Positions 17,313 through 26,024 of a stretch of 64,000 nucleotides of DNA are shown piece after piece (the stretch's first letter is position 1; each line of letters opens with the position of its first letter). The position numbers and the translations under genes were made by a program. Under the pieces are notes generated by a model. The model was not told where the DNA came from. It saw only the letters and a program-made list of their open reading frames with translations, and did not search any database. Origin of the DNA: Candidatus Poribacteria bacterium (lineage in GTDB: Bacteria; Poribacteria; WGA-4E; WGA-3G); assembly GCA_028824125.1 (NCBI GenBank), contig JAPPES010000158.1, positions 62,001 to 126,000 of the forward strand. Direction: 5' to 3'.

Positions 17313-20300
17313 ATGAAAAAACAACGGATTTATTTTATTTTTCTATTTTTCGTTTGCTTATTGATGCCATCAGTCGCAATGGCAGAATTCGATATTGACC
17401 TATCGGATAACTATCCCTGGACCATCGTCCCCGGTAGAAGCAAAATATTCACTGTTGAAGTTCAAAAGGATGGGCGTCCAGTGTCAGGTCAGACAGTGAC
17501 ACCGAACGGTGAGCTTACGGCCGATGAGTTTGCGTCGGTAAGTCCCACAAGCGCAACAACCGATAGCAACGGGCAGGCACAAACGACTCTAACGCTTACG
17601 GGTGATACATCAGCCTACCAGTATGTAGTCTGGGCGGAGCTTGACAACGGCCAAAGTGATACTAATTCGGTGTCAGTTGGGGTTGTGTCAGATGGTGCCG
17701 AGCTAAGCCTGGCCATAAATAATCTGCGCACCTACAGGCCTGGTGAATCGGCTGGATTTACTTTCAACCTTTCTAAAGTTGAAGATGGGACGGGCGTATC
17801 AGGTAAAACAGTGACATTTAGCGTAAGTCCGGACGATGGGACAGCATCGGTAAGTCCCACAAGCGCGACTACTGATAGCAATGGAGAGGCTCGGACGAAA
17901 TTGATATTGGGAAGTGGTGCCTCCGGTAAATACAGGGTCACTGCAACATTGGACGATGGTACATCTAAGAGCAAAGGAATTCCGTCAGTTTATAACCCAA
18001 CACCGCTCGATTTTTTCCTCAGCATGAGTATTCCTTCTGGTGCGATTCCCCTCAGGCCAGGCGAGAGCAGAACCTTTATTGCTATTGCGGAGAAAGATCT
18101 GAACTATGTATCAGGTAAAACGTTGACGTTTAGCGTGAGTCCGGACGATGGGACTGTATCGCTGAGTACGACAAGCGCAACAACCGATAGCAACGGACGG
18201 GCAAGTACCACGTTGACTACAGGAAGCGGTTCCTCCGGATCGTACACGGTCACAGCCAGAGGCACATCGTCGGGTGGCCGCCGGCCCTCTATAAGTGGAA
18301 CTGTGACAGTTGACGCATCGCTACCACCAGTTGAAGTATCACCGCCAGAGGTGATAGTAATACCGACAGCTGAAAGAGCTGAAAGTAAGTCAAATCAGAA
18401 TACTCCGCCAGTGTTTTCGGACGGTGCCTCTACAACACGGAGCATTGCAGAAAACACTGCTTCAGGCACCGGTATTGGCAGTCCTATATCTGCTACAGAT
18501 GCAGATATAGGTGATACCCTTACCTACAGTCTCAGTGGAACCGATGCAGCAGCATTCAGTATTGATAGTAGCACAGGACAGTTGCGCACGGCTGCAGCTT
18601 TAGACTATGAAACGAAAAAAGTTTACAGCCTGACAATTACTGCGACTGATTCAAGTGGAGCAAAAACCAATATTGATGTCACTATCAATGTTACAGATGT
18701 CAACGAAACGGTAACACCGCCATCTGTTCAGCAGCCACAGTCTAATCCACAGCCTCAGCCTAATCCACAACCACAGTCTGTTCGGCAGAATACTCCGCCA
18801 GTGTTTTCGGACGGTGCCTCTACAACACGGAGCATTGCGGAAAACACCGCATCAGGCATAGATATTGGGAGTCCTATATCTGCTACTGATGCTGATACCG
18901 GTGATATTCTTACCTATAGTCTCAGTGGAACCGATGCAGCATCATTCAGTATTGATAGTAGCACAGGACAGTTGAAAACCGCTGTAGCTTTAGACTTTGA
19001 AACGAAACGGACTTACACTGTTACAGTCAATGTTTTTGATGGGAAGGGTGGTTCTGATAAGACTACTGTCACTATTAATGTTACAGATATCAATGAAACG
19101 GTAACGCCTGTGCAACCGAAATCACAACCCGATCCACAAGGGCAGCAGTCGCAACCTGACCCGCAAGCTGAACCACAACCTGATCCACAGAATACTCCGC
19201 CAGTGTTTTCTGATGGTGCATCAACGACACGGAGCATCGCCGAAAATACAGGTTCAAATGTCAACATAGGTAGTCCAATAGCCGCTACAGACCCTGATGG
19301 TGATGCCCTGACTTGGACGCTTAGTGGGAGTGATGCTGCAGCATTCAGTATTGTTGCCACCTCTGGACAGTTACGGACTGTTGCATCTTTAGATTTTGAA
19401 ACAAAACGGACTTACACTGTTACAGTCAATGTTTTTGATGGGAAGGGTGGCTCGAATAGCATTAGTGTGACTATTAATGTTACAGATGTCAACGAGACGG
19501 TAACACCGCCGCTTGTTCAGCAGCCACAACCTAATCCGCAGCCTGATCCGCAACCACAACAGTCTCAACCCGACCCGCAAGTTGTGTCACAAGCTGAACC
19601 GCAAGCGCAACAGCCTCAACCTCAGTCTAAACCACAACCTGAGCCGAATTGGACCCTAATTCCTTTTGATTATGAGAAGGAGGGTGTTGGACGAATTGTG
19701 TTTAGTGAGATAATGTTATCTCAAATGAATAAAGCTGTTCAAAGAGATGATTTACCTCAGTGGATAGAACTTTACAATACGACAAATCAAGATATTGATA
19801 TCAAAGGATGGAAAATTGTTGGTAGATATTTAGATGATTCAAACACAATGAACATATTAGAATCTCAAGTGATTTCAAAATCTTTGACAATAAAAGGGAA
19901 AGAAACATTTCTCATAGTAAGTTATGCAACGACAAACTCCAGAGACAGAATTTCAATAGGTTTAGCAGATAAAGCGGACGCTTTAGGATCCAACAGCAAA
20001 AACTTCTGGAATTATGAAGGGCTTGTCCTGGAATTACAAGATGCTGAAGGAAATCCTGTTGACCGTATTGGCAATCTAAACGATCAGAATGAAATTGTTT
20101 GGGAGATACCTTCGATTGTTAGGGATGAAAGAGTTTCTTTGATTAGAAGACTTAAATCTACTCGATCACAAGAATATAATTGGACTTTCGGTATAAAAGA
20201 ATTCGGATGGTTTCCTGCAAATGAGGTTGAACGTTTGGCTAATGGTAGAAGTCAATATTATTACGGCAGGCATACTGATATAGGTTCTCCTGGATATAGA

Positions 20301-20687
20301 ACAGAAGGTGGAGAAATACTACCTGTTACGCTCTCTTCATTTAATCCTCGAATAAATCAAGATGGTTCGGTTGTGATAAATTGGAGGACTGAATCAGAAG
20401 TGGATAATGCAGGGTTTAATATTCTGCGAAGCAACACTAAGAAAGGGCCGTTTGTTAAGGTTAATCCGAAACTTATTCAAGGTGCTGGCACAACTGGTGA
20501 ACGCAATGCGTATAGATGGATAGATACAGCTGCGAAACCAAACATTGAATACTACTATCAGATTGAAGATGTTTCTTTTTCTGGTATCAAACAAACGCTT
20601 GCGACACAACGTCTGAAAGGTATTCACACCGCAAAGAATCGTGCTTTAACAAGTTGGGGTATTATAAAACAGGATCCAAACAAGTAA
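17313..20687 (+). CDS. Large secreted adhesin-like protein with Big_1-like, cadherin and lamin-tail domains
   Basis: The 1124-aa protein has a signal peptide (to about residue 24, ..VAMAEF). Residues 25-335 form three invasin/intimin-type (Big_1-like) repeats marked by SPTSATTDSNG. Three cadherin repeats follow near 362, 491 and 626, each with FSDGASTTRSIAENT and INVTD.NE, separated by proline-glutamine-rich linkers. Residues about 790-910 look like a lamin-tail domain (RIVFSEIML..WIELYNTTNQDIDIKGW). A fibronectin-like segment follows near 1002-1100 (GSVVINWRTESEVDNAGFNI). It ends ALTSWGIIKQDPNK. A calcium-dependent surface or adhesion role is inferred. A 53-bp stretch is identical in the first two cadherin repeats, so copy number could change by recombination. 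Confidence 0.85.
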   Translation: MKKQRIYFIFLFFVCLLMPSVAMAEFDIDLSDNYPWTIVPGRSKIFTVEVQKDGRPVSGQTVTPNGELTADEFASVSPTSATTDSNGQAQTTLTLTGDTSAYQYVVWAELDNGQSDTNSVSVGVVSDGAELSLAINNLRTYRPGESAGFTFNLSKVEDGTGVSGKTVTFSVSPDDGTASVSPTSATTDSNGEARTKLILGSGASGKYRVTATLDDGTSKSKGIPSVYNPTPLDFFLSMSIPSGAIPLRPGESRTFIAIAEKDLNYVSGKTLTFSVSPDDGTVSLSTTSATTDSNGRASTTLTTGSGSSGSYTVTARGTSSGGRRPSISGTVTVDASLPPVEVSPPEVIVIPTAERAESKSNQNTPPVFSDGASTTRSIAENTASGTGIGSPISATDADIGDTLTYSLSGTDAAAFSIDSSTGQLRTAAALDYETKKVYSLTITATDSSGAKTNIDVTINVTDVNETVTPPSVQQPQSNPQPQPNPQPQSVRQNTPPVFSDGASTTRSIAENTASGIDIGSPISATDADTGDILTYSLSGTDAASFSIDSSTGQLKTAVALDFETKRTYTVTVNVFDGKGGSDKTTVTINVTDINETVTPVQPKSQPDPQGQQSQPDPQAEPQPDPQNTPPVFSDGASTTRSIAENTGSNVNIGSPIAATDPDGDALTWTLSGSDAAAFSIVATSGQLRTVASLDFETKRTYTVTVNVFDGKGGSNSISVTINVTDVNETVTPPLVQQPQPNPQPDPQPQQSQPDPQVVSQAEPQAQQPQPQSKPQPEPNWTLIPFDYEKEGVGRIVFSEIMLSQMNKAVQRDDLPQWIELYNTTNQDIDIKGWKIVGRYLDDSNTMNILESQVISKSLTIKGKETFLIVSYATTNSRDRISIGLADKADALGSNSKNFWNYEGLVLELQDAEGNPVDRIGNLNDQNEIVWEIPSIVRDERVSLIRRLKSTRSQEYNWTFGIKEFGWFPANEVERLANGRSQYYYGRHTDIGSPGYRTEGGEILPVTLSSFNPRINQDGSVVINWRTESEVDNAGFNILRSNTKKGPFVKVNPKLIQGAGTTGERNAYRWIDTAAKPNIEYYYQIEDVSFSGIKQTLATQRLKGIHTAKNRALTSWGIIKQDPNK

Positions 20688-20700
20688 TTTTTATATGAAA

Positions 20701-20745
20701 GAGTATGTAAAGTTTTGGCACTGCCACCAAAAACTTTACATACTC
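20701..20745. terminator. Bidirectional terminator-like hairpin
   Basis: A long inverted repeat, GAGTATGTAAAGTTTTGG against CCAAAAACTTTACATACTC with a short loop, sits in the 73-bp space between two convergent genes ending at 20687 and 20761. The position and strong stem suggest transcription termination for both. Confidence 0.75.
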
Positions 20746-20760
20746 TCCTAATATCAATCA

Positions 20761-21867
20761 TTAATTCGCCCGTGGGGCTATGGCAATGCGGATAACATCT
20801 TGACGAAACGCATGTGCAAAAGCATTGCCAATTTCAGATAACGGATAAACTTTTCCGATGAGTTCTGCAAATGGATAACGTGTCCTATTGTTTTCTATAA
20901 AGTTCAAAGCAGTTTTTAGCACGGTAGGATGGTAATTGTGAACACCTTGCAGATTAATACACTTCGTAACCAGTTGGTGAACATTAAAAGGAATGTTTTC
21001 AAGTGGGTAAACATATCCGAGCGTCAAACATCTGCCACCGATTGCTAACCACTTAATCATATCAGGCAGTGCAGACGGTGCCCCACTGACTTCAACTGCA
21101 AGGTCAATCCCACGTCCATCCGTTATCTCTTTCAATATAGTTGTAATATCTTCAGCAGATGTAATGTCTGCGTTAAGGATATGTGTTGCACCGAACTGTT
21201 CAGCCATCTGCAAACGATGGGTATTTTTATCAACGATAGCTACAATGTCATAACCCTGCTCACGCAGATAGCATGCAGCATAGATACCTAACGTGCCCGC
21301 ACCGTGGATAATGGCAGTCTCGCCTGGATATGTCCCAATCGTTTCCAAACCGTTTATGACTGTTGTAAGGGCACAATTAATAGGTGCCGCTTCAGCATCT
21401 TTTATCACATCGGGAATATGGTAGATCGCTGTGCCTGCCTTCAACTCAATATGCGATGCAAAACCGCCGGATAACGCATCCTCGCCTACGCACTGTGCAT
21501 GTCCGTATTTGAACATCGTTTCGCATTTCTGCGGCAGATTTTTAGTTACACAATAATGACATGCACCACAAGAAGTCGTCAGGCTCCAGACAATTCTATC
21601 GCCCTCGCGAAGTGGTTTCCCTTCAGCAGAACGTAATTCTGTCGGAGCAGCGACAGTGCCGACTGCTTCATGCCCAAGCACACATGGCACATCAGCGCCG
21701 CGTCTGCCCGATACAGTGTGGAGATCAGAACCGCAGATGGTCGATAAATTGACGCGCACCAGAACGGTGTTTGTTGAATCCCGCACAGGTACTTCACAAA
21801 CTTCAAACGGGGTGTCTACGCCATGAAACAGCGCAATCTGTGTGACTTTCTGTCCGTTTTTTGACAT
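20761..21867 (-). CDS. Zinc-dependent alcohol dehydrogenase, phosphonate-catabolism-associated type
   Basis: A 368-aa medium-chain dehydrogenase. Visible are the catalytic zinc residues in STICGSDLHT and GHEAVG, the structural zinc cysteines CGACHYCVTKNLPQKC, and the nucleotide-binding IHGAGTLGIYAA. The combination DRIVWSLTTSCG, LPQKC..MFKYGHA and LSGGFASH resembles the group annotated as putative phosphonate catabolism associated alcohol dehydrogenase. With the PhnA-like gene nearby this hints at phosphonate use, but no C-P lyase or phosphonatase gene is visible. The start at 21867 has AGGAAG upstream. Confidence 0.85.
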   Translation of the reverse strand: MSKNGQKVTQIALFHGVDTPFEVCEVPVRDSTNTVLVRVNLSTICGSDLHTVSGRRGADVPCVLGHEAVGTVAAPTELRSAEGKPLREGDRIVWSLTTSCGACHYCVTKNLPQKCETMFKYGHAQCVGEDALSGGFASHIELKAGTAIYHIPDVIKDAEAAPINCALTTVINGLETIGTYPGETAIIHGAGTLGIYAACYLREQGYDIVAIVDKNTHRLQMAEQFGATHILNADITSAEDITTILKEITDGRGIDLAVEVSGAPSALPDMIKWLAIGGRCLTLGYVYPLENIPFNVHQLVTKCINLQGVHNYHPTVLKTALNFIENNRTRYPFAELIGKVYPLSEIGNAFAHAFRQDVIRIAIAPRAN

Positions 21868-21972
21868 TTTTACTTCCTACCCTAAATTTTGATAGATTTT
21901 ACAATTGCATACACTCTGCACCAGCGAGGTTAGGAAACCTCCAAATCAAGAAATCAAAGGTATGAATACCTT

Positions 21973-22055
21973 TATGAAGTTTAAATAAATATTTCGGTAA
22001 TGTGGCAAGGTTAGGAAACCTTGCCACATTACCCAATTTATTTTTTAATCTTCAT
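21973..22055. repeat. MITE-like element C, copy 2
   Basis: An 83-bp element with the same 28-base left arm as copy 1 (TATGAAGTTTAAA..CGGTAA) and right arm TTACCCAATTTATTTTTTAA..CTTCAT. The core is a different hairpin, TGTGGCAAGGTTAGGAAACC and its inverse. It again lies between inverted flanks (GAATACC at 21964 and GGTATTC at 22059), so it may target or extend palindromes. Confidence 0.75.
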
Positions 22056-22196
22056 TTTGGTATTCACCGGGTATGAATGCGCTTGGCTGAATGCGCTTCT
22101 GGCATTCAGCATGATTCACCGCCTACCAGGGGTGAAAGTGTCTATTTTTATAATCCACCATATAAACAAAATATCTTGAATTGTGCAACATTTTAC

Positions 22197-22225
22197 TTGT
22201 CACGTCAAGCATTATTTTGTATAAT
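22197..22225 (+). promoter_or_regulatory. Sigma70-type promoter for argB
   Basis: TTGTCA and a perfect TATAAT are separated by 17 bases. The -10 box ends 40 bases upstream of the argB ATG. Confidence 0.75.
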
Positions 22226-22265
22226 TTATGGACAACAAACATTAGCCAAAGGAACACAAAATTAC

Positions 22266-23144
22266 ATGAATCAAACTGCAAAAGTTTTAATTGAAGCTTT
22301 GCCTTTTATTCAACGCTTTTACAATCGGAGAATTGTGATAAAATATGGTGGGGCTGCGATGGAAGAGGAATCTCTCATCCATTCCGTTATGGAAGACATC
22401 GTTTTGATGAAATATGTTGGCATGCGTCCGATTGTTGTACACGGCGGGGGACCAAAAATTAGTGCATGGATGAACAAGGTAGGAAAAGAATCGGAGTTTG
22501 TGCAAGGACTACGCGTCACTGATGCCGAAACCGTAGAAATCGCTGAAATGGTGCTGGCAGGAACTATTAACAAAGGCATTGTATTACGTATCAACCAACA
22601 TGGTGGGCAAGCGATCGGGCTTTGTGGCAAAGATGCAAATCTAATTGTTGCAGAAAAACATACCCCACAAATAAGGGATGAAGATGGAAATGAAACCACA
22701 GTCGACCTCGGATATGTCGGCAAAATCATCGGCGTTAACACACAACCTATAATCACACTTGATGAGGCAGGATACATCCCTGTAATTGCCCCCAACGGAA
22801 CTGGGGTTGATGGACAAACCTATAACATTAATGCAGATACAATGGCAGGTGAAATTGCTTCTGCACTCCAAGCCGAAAAACTGATCCTATTGACAGATAC
22901 ACGCGGAATCTGTCAAGATACTGAGGACATCTCTACACTTATTTCAACGATCCGTATGAACGAAATTAACGCTCTTATTGACGAAGGGACGATTAAAGGT
23001 GGAATGATACCTAAAATTGAAGCATGTGCTACGGCACTTCTTGGAGGCGTTTCTAAAGCACATATTATTGACGGAAGAATTGAGCATTCTCTTCTACTTG
23101 AGGTGCTAACAGAAGGTGGTATTGGCACAGAAATTATCAGGTAA
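22266..23144 (+). CDS. argB: Acetylglutamate kinase
   Basis: ArgB phosphorylates N-acetylglutamate in arginine biosynthesis. The 292-aa protein starts MNQTAKVLIEALPFIQRF and shows IVIKYGGAAM, VVHGGGPKIS, the NINADTMAGEIA segment, LLTDTRGI and IKGGMIPKIEA, all typical of the amino-acid kinase family ArgB group. The ATG at 22266 fits the family length and the promoter just upstream. An unrecognised gene follows 15 bp after the stop and may be cotranscribed. argH for the last step of the pathway lies at 47.5 kb. Confidence 0.96.
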   Translation: MNQTAKVLIEALPFIQRFYNRRIVIKYGGAAMEEESLIHSVMEDIVLMKYVGMRPIVVHGGGPKISAWMNKVGKESEFVQGLRVTDAETVEIAEMVLAGTINKGIVLRINQHGGQAIGLCGKDANLIVAEKHTPQIRDEDGNETTVDLGYVGKIIGVNTQPIITLDEAGYIPVIAPNGTGVDGQTYNINADTMAGEIASALQAEKLILLTDTRGICQDTEDISTLISTIRMNEINALIDEGTIKGGMIPKIEACATALLGGVSKAHIIDGRIEHSLLLEVLTEGGIGTEIIR

Positions 23145-23159
23145 ACAAGGACAACACTT

Positions 23160-24332
23160 ATGAAAGACCGTAAAAAAATCGCCGCAATTATCACAACCTA
23201 TTTTCAACACTCTCATGCAGATGTGATCGCCACAAAATACATGAAAGGCTTTCCAACTGATGAAGGACATCAGATGCCGCGTGTCGAATTGGTATCCATC
23301 TATCTGGATCAGATAGATTCGCGAGACATCGGAGTAGGTTTAGCTGAAGAACATCAGGTACCGATATATCCCAGTATTCGGCAAGCGTTGACGCTCGGAG
23401 GTGGTGAACTTGCAGTTGACGGCGTGCTTCTTATTGGTGAACATGGGGACTATCCACATAACGAACTTGAACAACACATGTATCCGCGCCGTTATATGTT
23501 TGAACAGATTTGTGGTGTGTTCGCATCAAGCGGAAAATCAATGCCTGTGTTTTGTGACAAACACCTTTCATATAATTGGGATGATGCGAATTGGATGCAC
23601 GAGCGAGCCAAAACACTTGATGTGCCGTTCATGGCAGGTTCTTCGCTGCCTATCTGTTGGCGCCAACCTTTTTTGGAACATGCACTTGACACACCTTTGG
23701 AATCGGCTGTGGGGATAGGTTACGGCGGCGTGGAGTCTTACGGATTTCACGCGCTGGAAACCTTGCAATGTATGACGGAACGGCGAAAAGGAGGAGAGTC
23801 TGGGGTGGTTGCTGTGCAATGCCTTGAAGGTGAGGCAGTATGGGAAGCAGCTGAATCGGATCAATGGTACCTGGAGTTAGCGGCCGCAGCATGCGCGCAG
23901 ATAAAAAATCGTCCAGATAAAACTATTCAGGAAGGATGTCCAAATCCGACTATGTTCCTGATAGAGCATAGTGATGACTTTCGCTCCGCAGTCTTGATGT
24001 TAAACGGATATGTTACAGATTTCGCTTACGCTGGAAAAGATGGCGATAATGTCTATGCCACAGAATTTTACCTACAAAACGGACCGCCGCATGCACATTT
24101 TAGTTATTTGAGTCTTAATATTGAGGAGATGTTCGTGACAGGTGTACCGCAATATCCTGTGGAACGCACCTTACTAACAACCGGTATTCTTGATACTATT
24201 ATGCACTCGCGCGCGCAAGGACACGTCCGACTTGAAACGCCACATTTAGCTGAACTTGCATATCGTTCTTACGAACAAAAACTTATTAGACCAACGGCAC
24301 CACGCCCAGAAGGTGCAACATTACAAACCTAA
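23160..24332 (+). CDS. Conserved protein of unknown function
   Basis: I do not recognise this 390-aa protein with confidence. It begins with IAAIITTYFQHSHADVIATK and contains GVLLIGEHGDYP, PVFCDKHLSYNWDD, and GYGGVESYGFHALETLQCM, so histidine, aspartate and glycine motifs are plentiful. No signal peptide or transmembrane segment is visible, suggesting a soluble cytoplasmic protein. The start ATG has AAGGA nine bases upstream and lies 15 bp after argB, implying cotranscription, although a link to arginine synthesis is not evident. It could be an oxidoreductase-like enzyme of carbohydrate metabolism as found in Poribacteria and Planctomycetes; this is inference. Confidence 0.8.
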   Translation: MKDRKKIAAIITTYFQHSHADVIATKYMKGFPTDEGHQMPRVELVSIYLDQIDSRDIGVGLAEEHQVPIYPSIRQALTLGGGELAVDGVLLIGEHGDYPHNELEQHMYPRRYMFEQICGVFASSGKSMPVFCDKHLSYNWDDANWMHERAKTLDVPFMAGSSLPICWRQPFLEHALDTPLESAVGIGYGGVESYGFHALETLQCMTERRKGGESGVVAVQCLEGEAVWEAAESDQWYLELAAAACAQIKNRPDKTIQEGCPNPTMFLIEHSDDFRSAVLMLNGYVTDFAYAGKDGDNVYATEFYLQNGPPHAHFSYLSLNIEEMFVTGVPQYPVERTLLTTGILDTIMHSRAQGHVRLETPHLAELAYRSYEQKLIRPTAPRPEGATLQT

Positions 24333-24352
24333 ACGACGCGCAGTTTAGGTTT
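24325..24352. terminator. Bidirectional terminator hairpin
   Basis: AAACCTAAAC and GTTTAGGTTT form a perfect 10-bp stem with an 8-base loop. The stem covers the ends of the two convergent genes ending at 24332 and 24345, with A and T tracts on both sides. Confidence 0.75.
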
Positions 24353-24854
24353 CCTGACTATTAACTGAAATCTCTTGAAAAATTTTGTGAAGTTTCTCTT
24401 GTGTAGCATTTGGATCTTCAATAATGATTCTCGCGCCACCGATAACGTCCATAAACCCTAATTCGCGTGGGTAGCGTGGCACAACGTGCAAGTGCAAATG
24501 TGGAATACTTGCGCCTGAGGCTTCACCCATATTATACCCTACATTGAAACCTCGTGGTTGATAAGCGCGCGTTAATACCTCAAAACTAAGACATTGTAGA
24601 TCATGAAGGTGCAGAACCTCCTCAGTACTCAACTCCCGCGTATCAATTATATGCCGATTCGGGAAGATTAAGAGATGCCCAGGACTATACGGATAGAGAT
24701 TAAGTGAAATCGTAAAGAGTTCTGTTCGATGCACTTCAAGTCGTTCAACTTTTTCATCTCCTTTGACAATAGCACACAGAATACACGCTACGTCTGGTCT
24801 ATTTTTTCCTTTAGCATAGGGCATTTTGTTCGGCACAAAAAGGTTCTCGCGCAT
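24345..24854 (-). CDS. HIT family nucleotide hydrolase/phosphorylase
   Basis: The 169-aa protein has the histidine-triad motif HLHLHVVPR near residue 138. Upstream is a CILCAI cysteine pair that may be a remnant zinc site, and the segment LNLYPYSPGHLLIFPNRHI typical of the branch that acts on diadenosine polyphosphates. It should cleave or phosphorolyse Ap4A-like nucleotides in the cytoplasm. The start at 24854 follows AGGAAC. Its 3' end is convergent with the preceding gene and shares a terminator hairpin. Confidence 0.88.
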   Translation of the reverse strand: MRENLFVPNKMPYAKGKNRPDVACILCAIVKGDEKVERLEVHRTELFTISLNLYPYSPGHLLIFPNRHIIDTRELSTEEVLHLHDLQCLSFEVLTRAYQPRGFNVGYNMGEASGASIPHLHLHVVPRYPRELGFMDVIGGARIIIEDPNATQEKLHKIFQEISVNSQET

Positions 24855-24942
24855 AAATAGGTTCCTTACTCAAATTTGGTCTGCTGTAAAATATGTATCA
24901 TAATATCCTATTTTAAAGATAGTTGCAAGGGTTACGTGCTAA

Positions 24943-25008
24943 AAGATTATTAGTTGCGGTGGACATGATGGGACGATCTACCTCTGGGATCTCACACCTT
25001 ATTTGTAG
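24943..25008 (+). pseudogene. 3' fragment of a WD40 repeat gene
   Basis: A 22-codon frame ending in TAG reads KIISCGGHDGTIYLWDLTPYL, which is the last blade of a WD40 propeller of the kind encoded by the large WD40 genes here. No upstream WD40 sequence is in the window before it, so it is a leftover of a deleted or rearranged gene. Confidence 0.7.
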
Positions 25009-25150
25009 AACATCCAAGAAGGCAATATGAGATAAAACGCGTTTGAGTAGAGTCAATAGAAAAGGTGACTTTTTTCTCGTTTCGGTGTATACTATTATCC
25101 TAATTCATAAGACCGAACGCAAAGCGGTTAAAAACATTTTACCGCGCCCG

Positions 25151-26014
25151 ATGAGGATAAATGAAATGCCCATCCAGCATCCACTTTTGGACGTTATGGA
25201 AATTGACACAGATATTGAGACATATCTGAAGCAAATTGGCGAAATGACATATCGGTTTCCGGAACACGACTCAAGGTGTCAGTCATTCCAGACGGTGGTG
25301 GACAACCAACGTTGGTTCGTCAAATATGCCGATACGCCGCAACCTATCACGTAGCTCAAGCAAGCCATGCGCTTTCATGCTGTTGTCCAGCATGAGGCTC
25401 TTCCCCTATTGCTCAACACCTTCACGACTCACGGTGGATTTGCTCTCGTTTACGATTGGGTAGATGGTGAGGAGCTGCGTCCGGAGAGGGAACTTGATGT
25501 TGATAAACTCCATCCGCGCGACAGGTTTTGTGCGTTGCCAGCATCTGAGATTATTGCGGCACTCAACGTCATCTATGATGTCCACATTCTCATTGAAAAA
25601 AGAGGTTTCATCGCAGAAGACTTTTACGATGGCTGTATTATTTATGACTTTGAGAAAAAGCAGATCCATCTGTACGATTTCGACCACTACCATCCGAAGC
25701 CTTTTATAAATGACCGTGGACGGTTGTACGGTTCAAGTCGCTTTATGGCACCGGAGGAATTTCAGAAAGGCGCGCAAATCGACGAAAGAACAAATGTCTT
25801 TATGTTAGGGCGTACAGCATTTGTGCTTCTCGCTAACAACAGCGATTTACGAGATGACTGGAAAGGGAACGCTGCCATGTGGCACGCAGCAAAAAAAGCA
25901 ACAAACGCAGACAAGCAGTTGCGATACCAATCTGTCCAAGAGTTCGTTTCAGCGTGGCACGATGCAATTGCTACAGGCAAAACCCGATTATCTGACTCAA
26001 TTCAGGCAAAATAG
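25151..26014 (+). pseudogene. Protein kinase-like gene interrupted by an in-frame TAG
   Basis: Two open stretches in the same frame are split by TAG at 25352-25354. Together they would give about 287 aa. The first part contains RWFVKYAD, a possible ATP-lysine strand. The second has a catalytic-loop-like GFIAEDFYDGCIIYDF, a DFG-like LYDFDHYHP, and GSSRFMAPEEFQKGA, which resembles the activation segment and APE motif of Ser/Thr kinases. This suggests an atypical cytoplasmic kinase. Sequence similarity on both sides of the stop seems continuous (..TPQPIT, then LKQAMRFHAVVQHEALP). It may be a recent pseudogene, a sequencing error or a readthrough site. The TAG excludes selenocysteine. A PhyH gene follows 10 bp downstream. 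Confidence 0.75.
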
Positions 26015-26024
26015 GAAAAAGATT

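Larger units (their letters stand above)
21868..22265. other. Intergenic region between divergent genes
   Basis: This 398-bp gap separates the minus-strand dehydrogenase from argB. It contains a truncated CAGCGAGGTTAGGAAACCTC palindrome (about 21922), element C copy 2 (21973-22055), a GAATGCGCTTCTGGCATTC-like palindrome near 22085-22108 and the argB promoter. The open frame extending argB upstream to 22077 runs through the repeats and promoter and is not considered coding. Confidence 0.7.

Noticed and set aside
18390-19500. Direct repeats as a possible CRISPR or mobile array
   Set aside because: The repeats are in-frame cadherin domain repeats with irregular long spacing.
22077-22265. N-terminal extension of argB
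   Set aside because: It runs through repeats and the promoter; ArgB normally starts near the ATG at 22266.
25352-25354. Selenocysteine site in the kinase-like gene
   Set aside because: The interrupting codon is TAG, not TGA.
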